This document shows positions 63,958 to 64,000 of a stretch of 64,000 nucleotides of DNA, one piece after another. Where the stretch lies: assembly GCF_030811095.1 (NCBI RefSeq), contig NZ_JAUSQL010000001.1, positions 2,383,957 to 2,447,956 of the forward strand, read 5' to 3'. The notes under the pieces were generated by a model. It made no database searches. It saw nothing but the letters and a program-made list of their open reading frames with translations, and was not told where the DNA came from. The position numbers and the translations under genes are program-made. This DNA comes from Trueperella abortisuis. Lineage in GTDB: Bacteria; Actinomycetota; Actinomycetes; Actinomycetales; Actinomycetaceae. Each line of letters opens with the position of its first letter. Position 1 is the stretch's first letter.

Positions 63958-64000
63958 TGGTCAGCTTCTATTCCGACAACACGACCGGCTCGGCGTGGGT
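63958..64000 (+). CDS. Start of a probable low-specificity threonine aldolase (partial)
   Basis: Only 14 codons are visible (MVSFYSDNTTGSAW), truncated by the window edge. The FYSDNTTG opening resembles PLP-dependent threonine aldolases/beta-eliminating lyases. AGGGAGG is a strong ribosome site (63945-63951). Identity is tentative. Confidence 0.4.

Overview
The window is GC-rich (roughly two thirds G+C by eye), densely coded chromosomal DNA of an actinobacterium. Evidence for this is the DUF5926 protein, the ACT-domain prephenate dehydratase, the HrpB helicase, the many promoters with a TANNNT element 6-7 nt before the start codon (leaderless mRNAs), and the codon usage. The gene set (diaminopimelate dehydrogenase, queuosine salvage, SLC13 carrier, small genome style) fits an Actinomycetaceae member such as Trueperella/Arcanobacterium. 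The genus is inference only. I see no phage, intact insertion sequence, CRISPR array or rRNA.

Layout. 0-13.4 kb is mostly housekeeping: tadA, upp, an alpha/beta hydrolase, a Gfo/Idh/MocA oxidoreductase, DUF5926, a glycosyltransferase, a 743-residue membrane protein, pheA, an amidohydrolase, a lipid kinase, serS and a HAD phosphatase. 13.4-14.1 kb is a gene-free array of four 109-bp elements with CCGACAC/GTGTCGG ends. 14.3-19.4 kb holds two serine tRNAs, an MFS exporter with its ArsR-like regulator and a tandem operator, and a YtrA-type GntR/ABC operon with its own operator. 19.8-23.6 kb has an SLC13 transporter, then an AbiEi-like gene bracketed by two nearly identical 91-bp hairpins, and tRNA-Arg. 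23.7-28.7 kb carries ddh and a four-carbon acid sugar operon (DUF1537 kinase, L-threonate-dehydrogenase-like enzyme, GntP permease). 28.9-31.7 kb is a small candidate peptide gene plus a three-gene ABC cassette. 31.7-35.0 kb is a 2-hydroxyacid dehydrogenase and an AlbA_2/HATPase regulator bracketed by two 151-bp repeats full of phased GTTGTTT half-sites.

35-48.3 kb is housekeeping and transport: RlmC-like methyltransferase, hrpB, TetR plus an RND pump, TrkA/TrkH-type potassium uptake, an unknown 439-residue protein, and tgt with a queuosine-precursor transporter (salvage of Q bases). 48.5-58.9 kb has DUF4261, DUF4825, a CYTH protein, a lipoprotein, ilvA, a DsbA-like protein, an acyltransferase, a frameshifted proline iminopeptidase, an aldo/keto reductase, a PdxK-like kinase with a cysteine-rich tail and an HD hydrolase. 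59-64 kb has a FadR-type GntR regulator, a cyclase-family hydrolase, an MFS exporter, dnaB, a cluster of five DnaA boxes, and the first codons of a probable threonine aldolase.

The most interesting signals are regulatory or repeat-based. (1) Two unrelated single-gene cassettes (AbiEi-like and AlbA_2) are each bracketed by near-identical direct copies of a palindromic repeat. (2) The same 11-bp palindrome, ACCTCAGAGGT, sits in the promoters of the acid-sugar operon and of the cyclase gene 35 kb away, which predicts a small regulon. (3) The 109-bp element array has exactly constant element length but variable spacing. (4) DnaA boxes are clustered upstream of dnaB.
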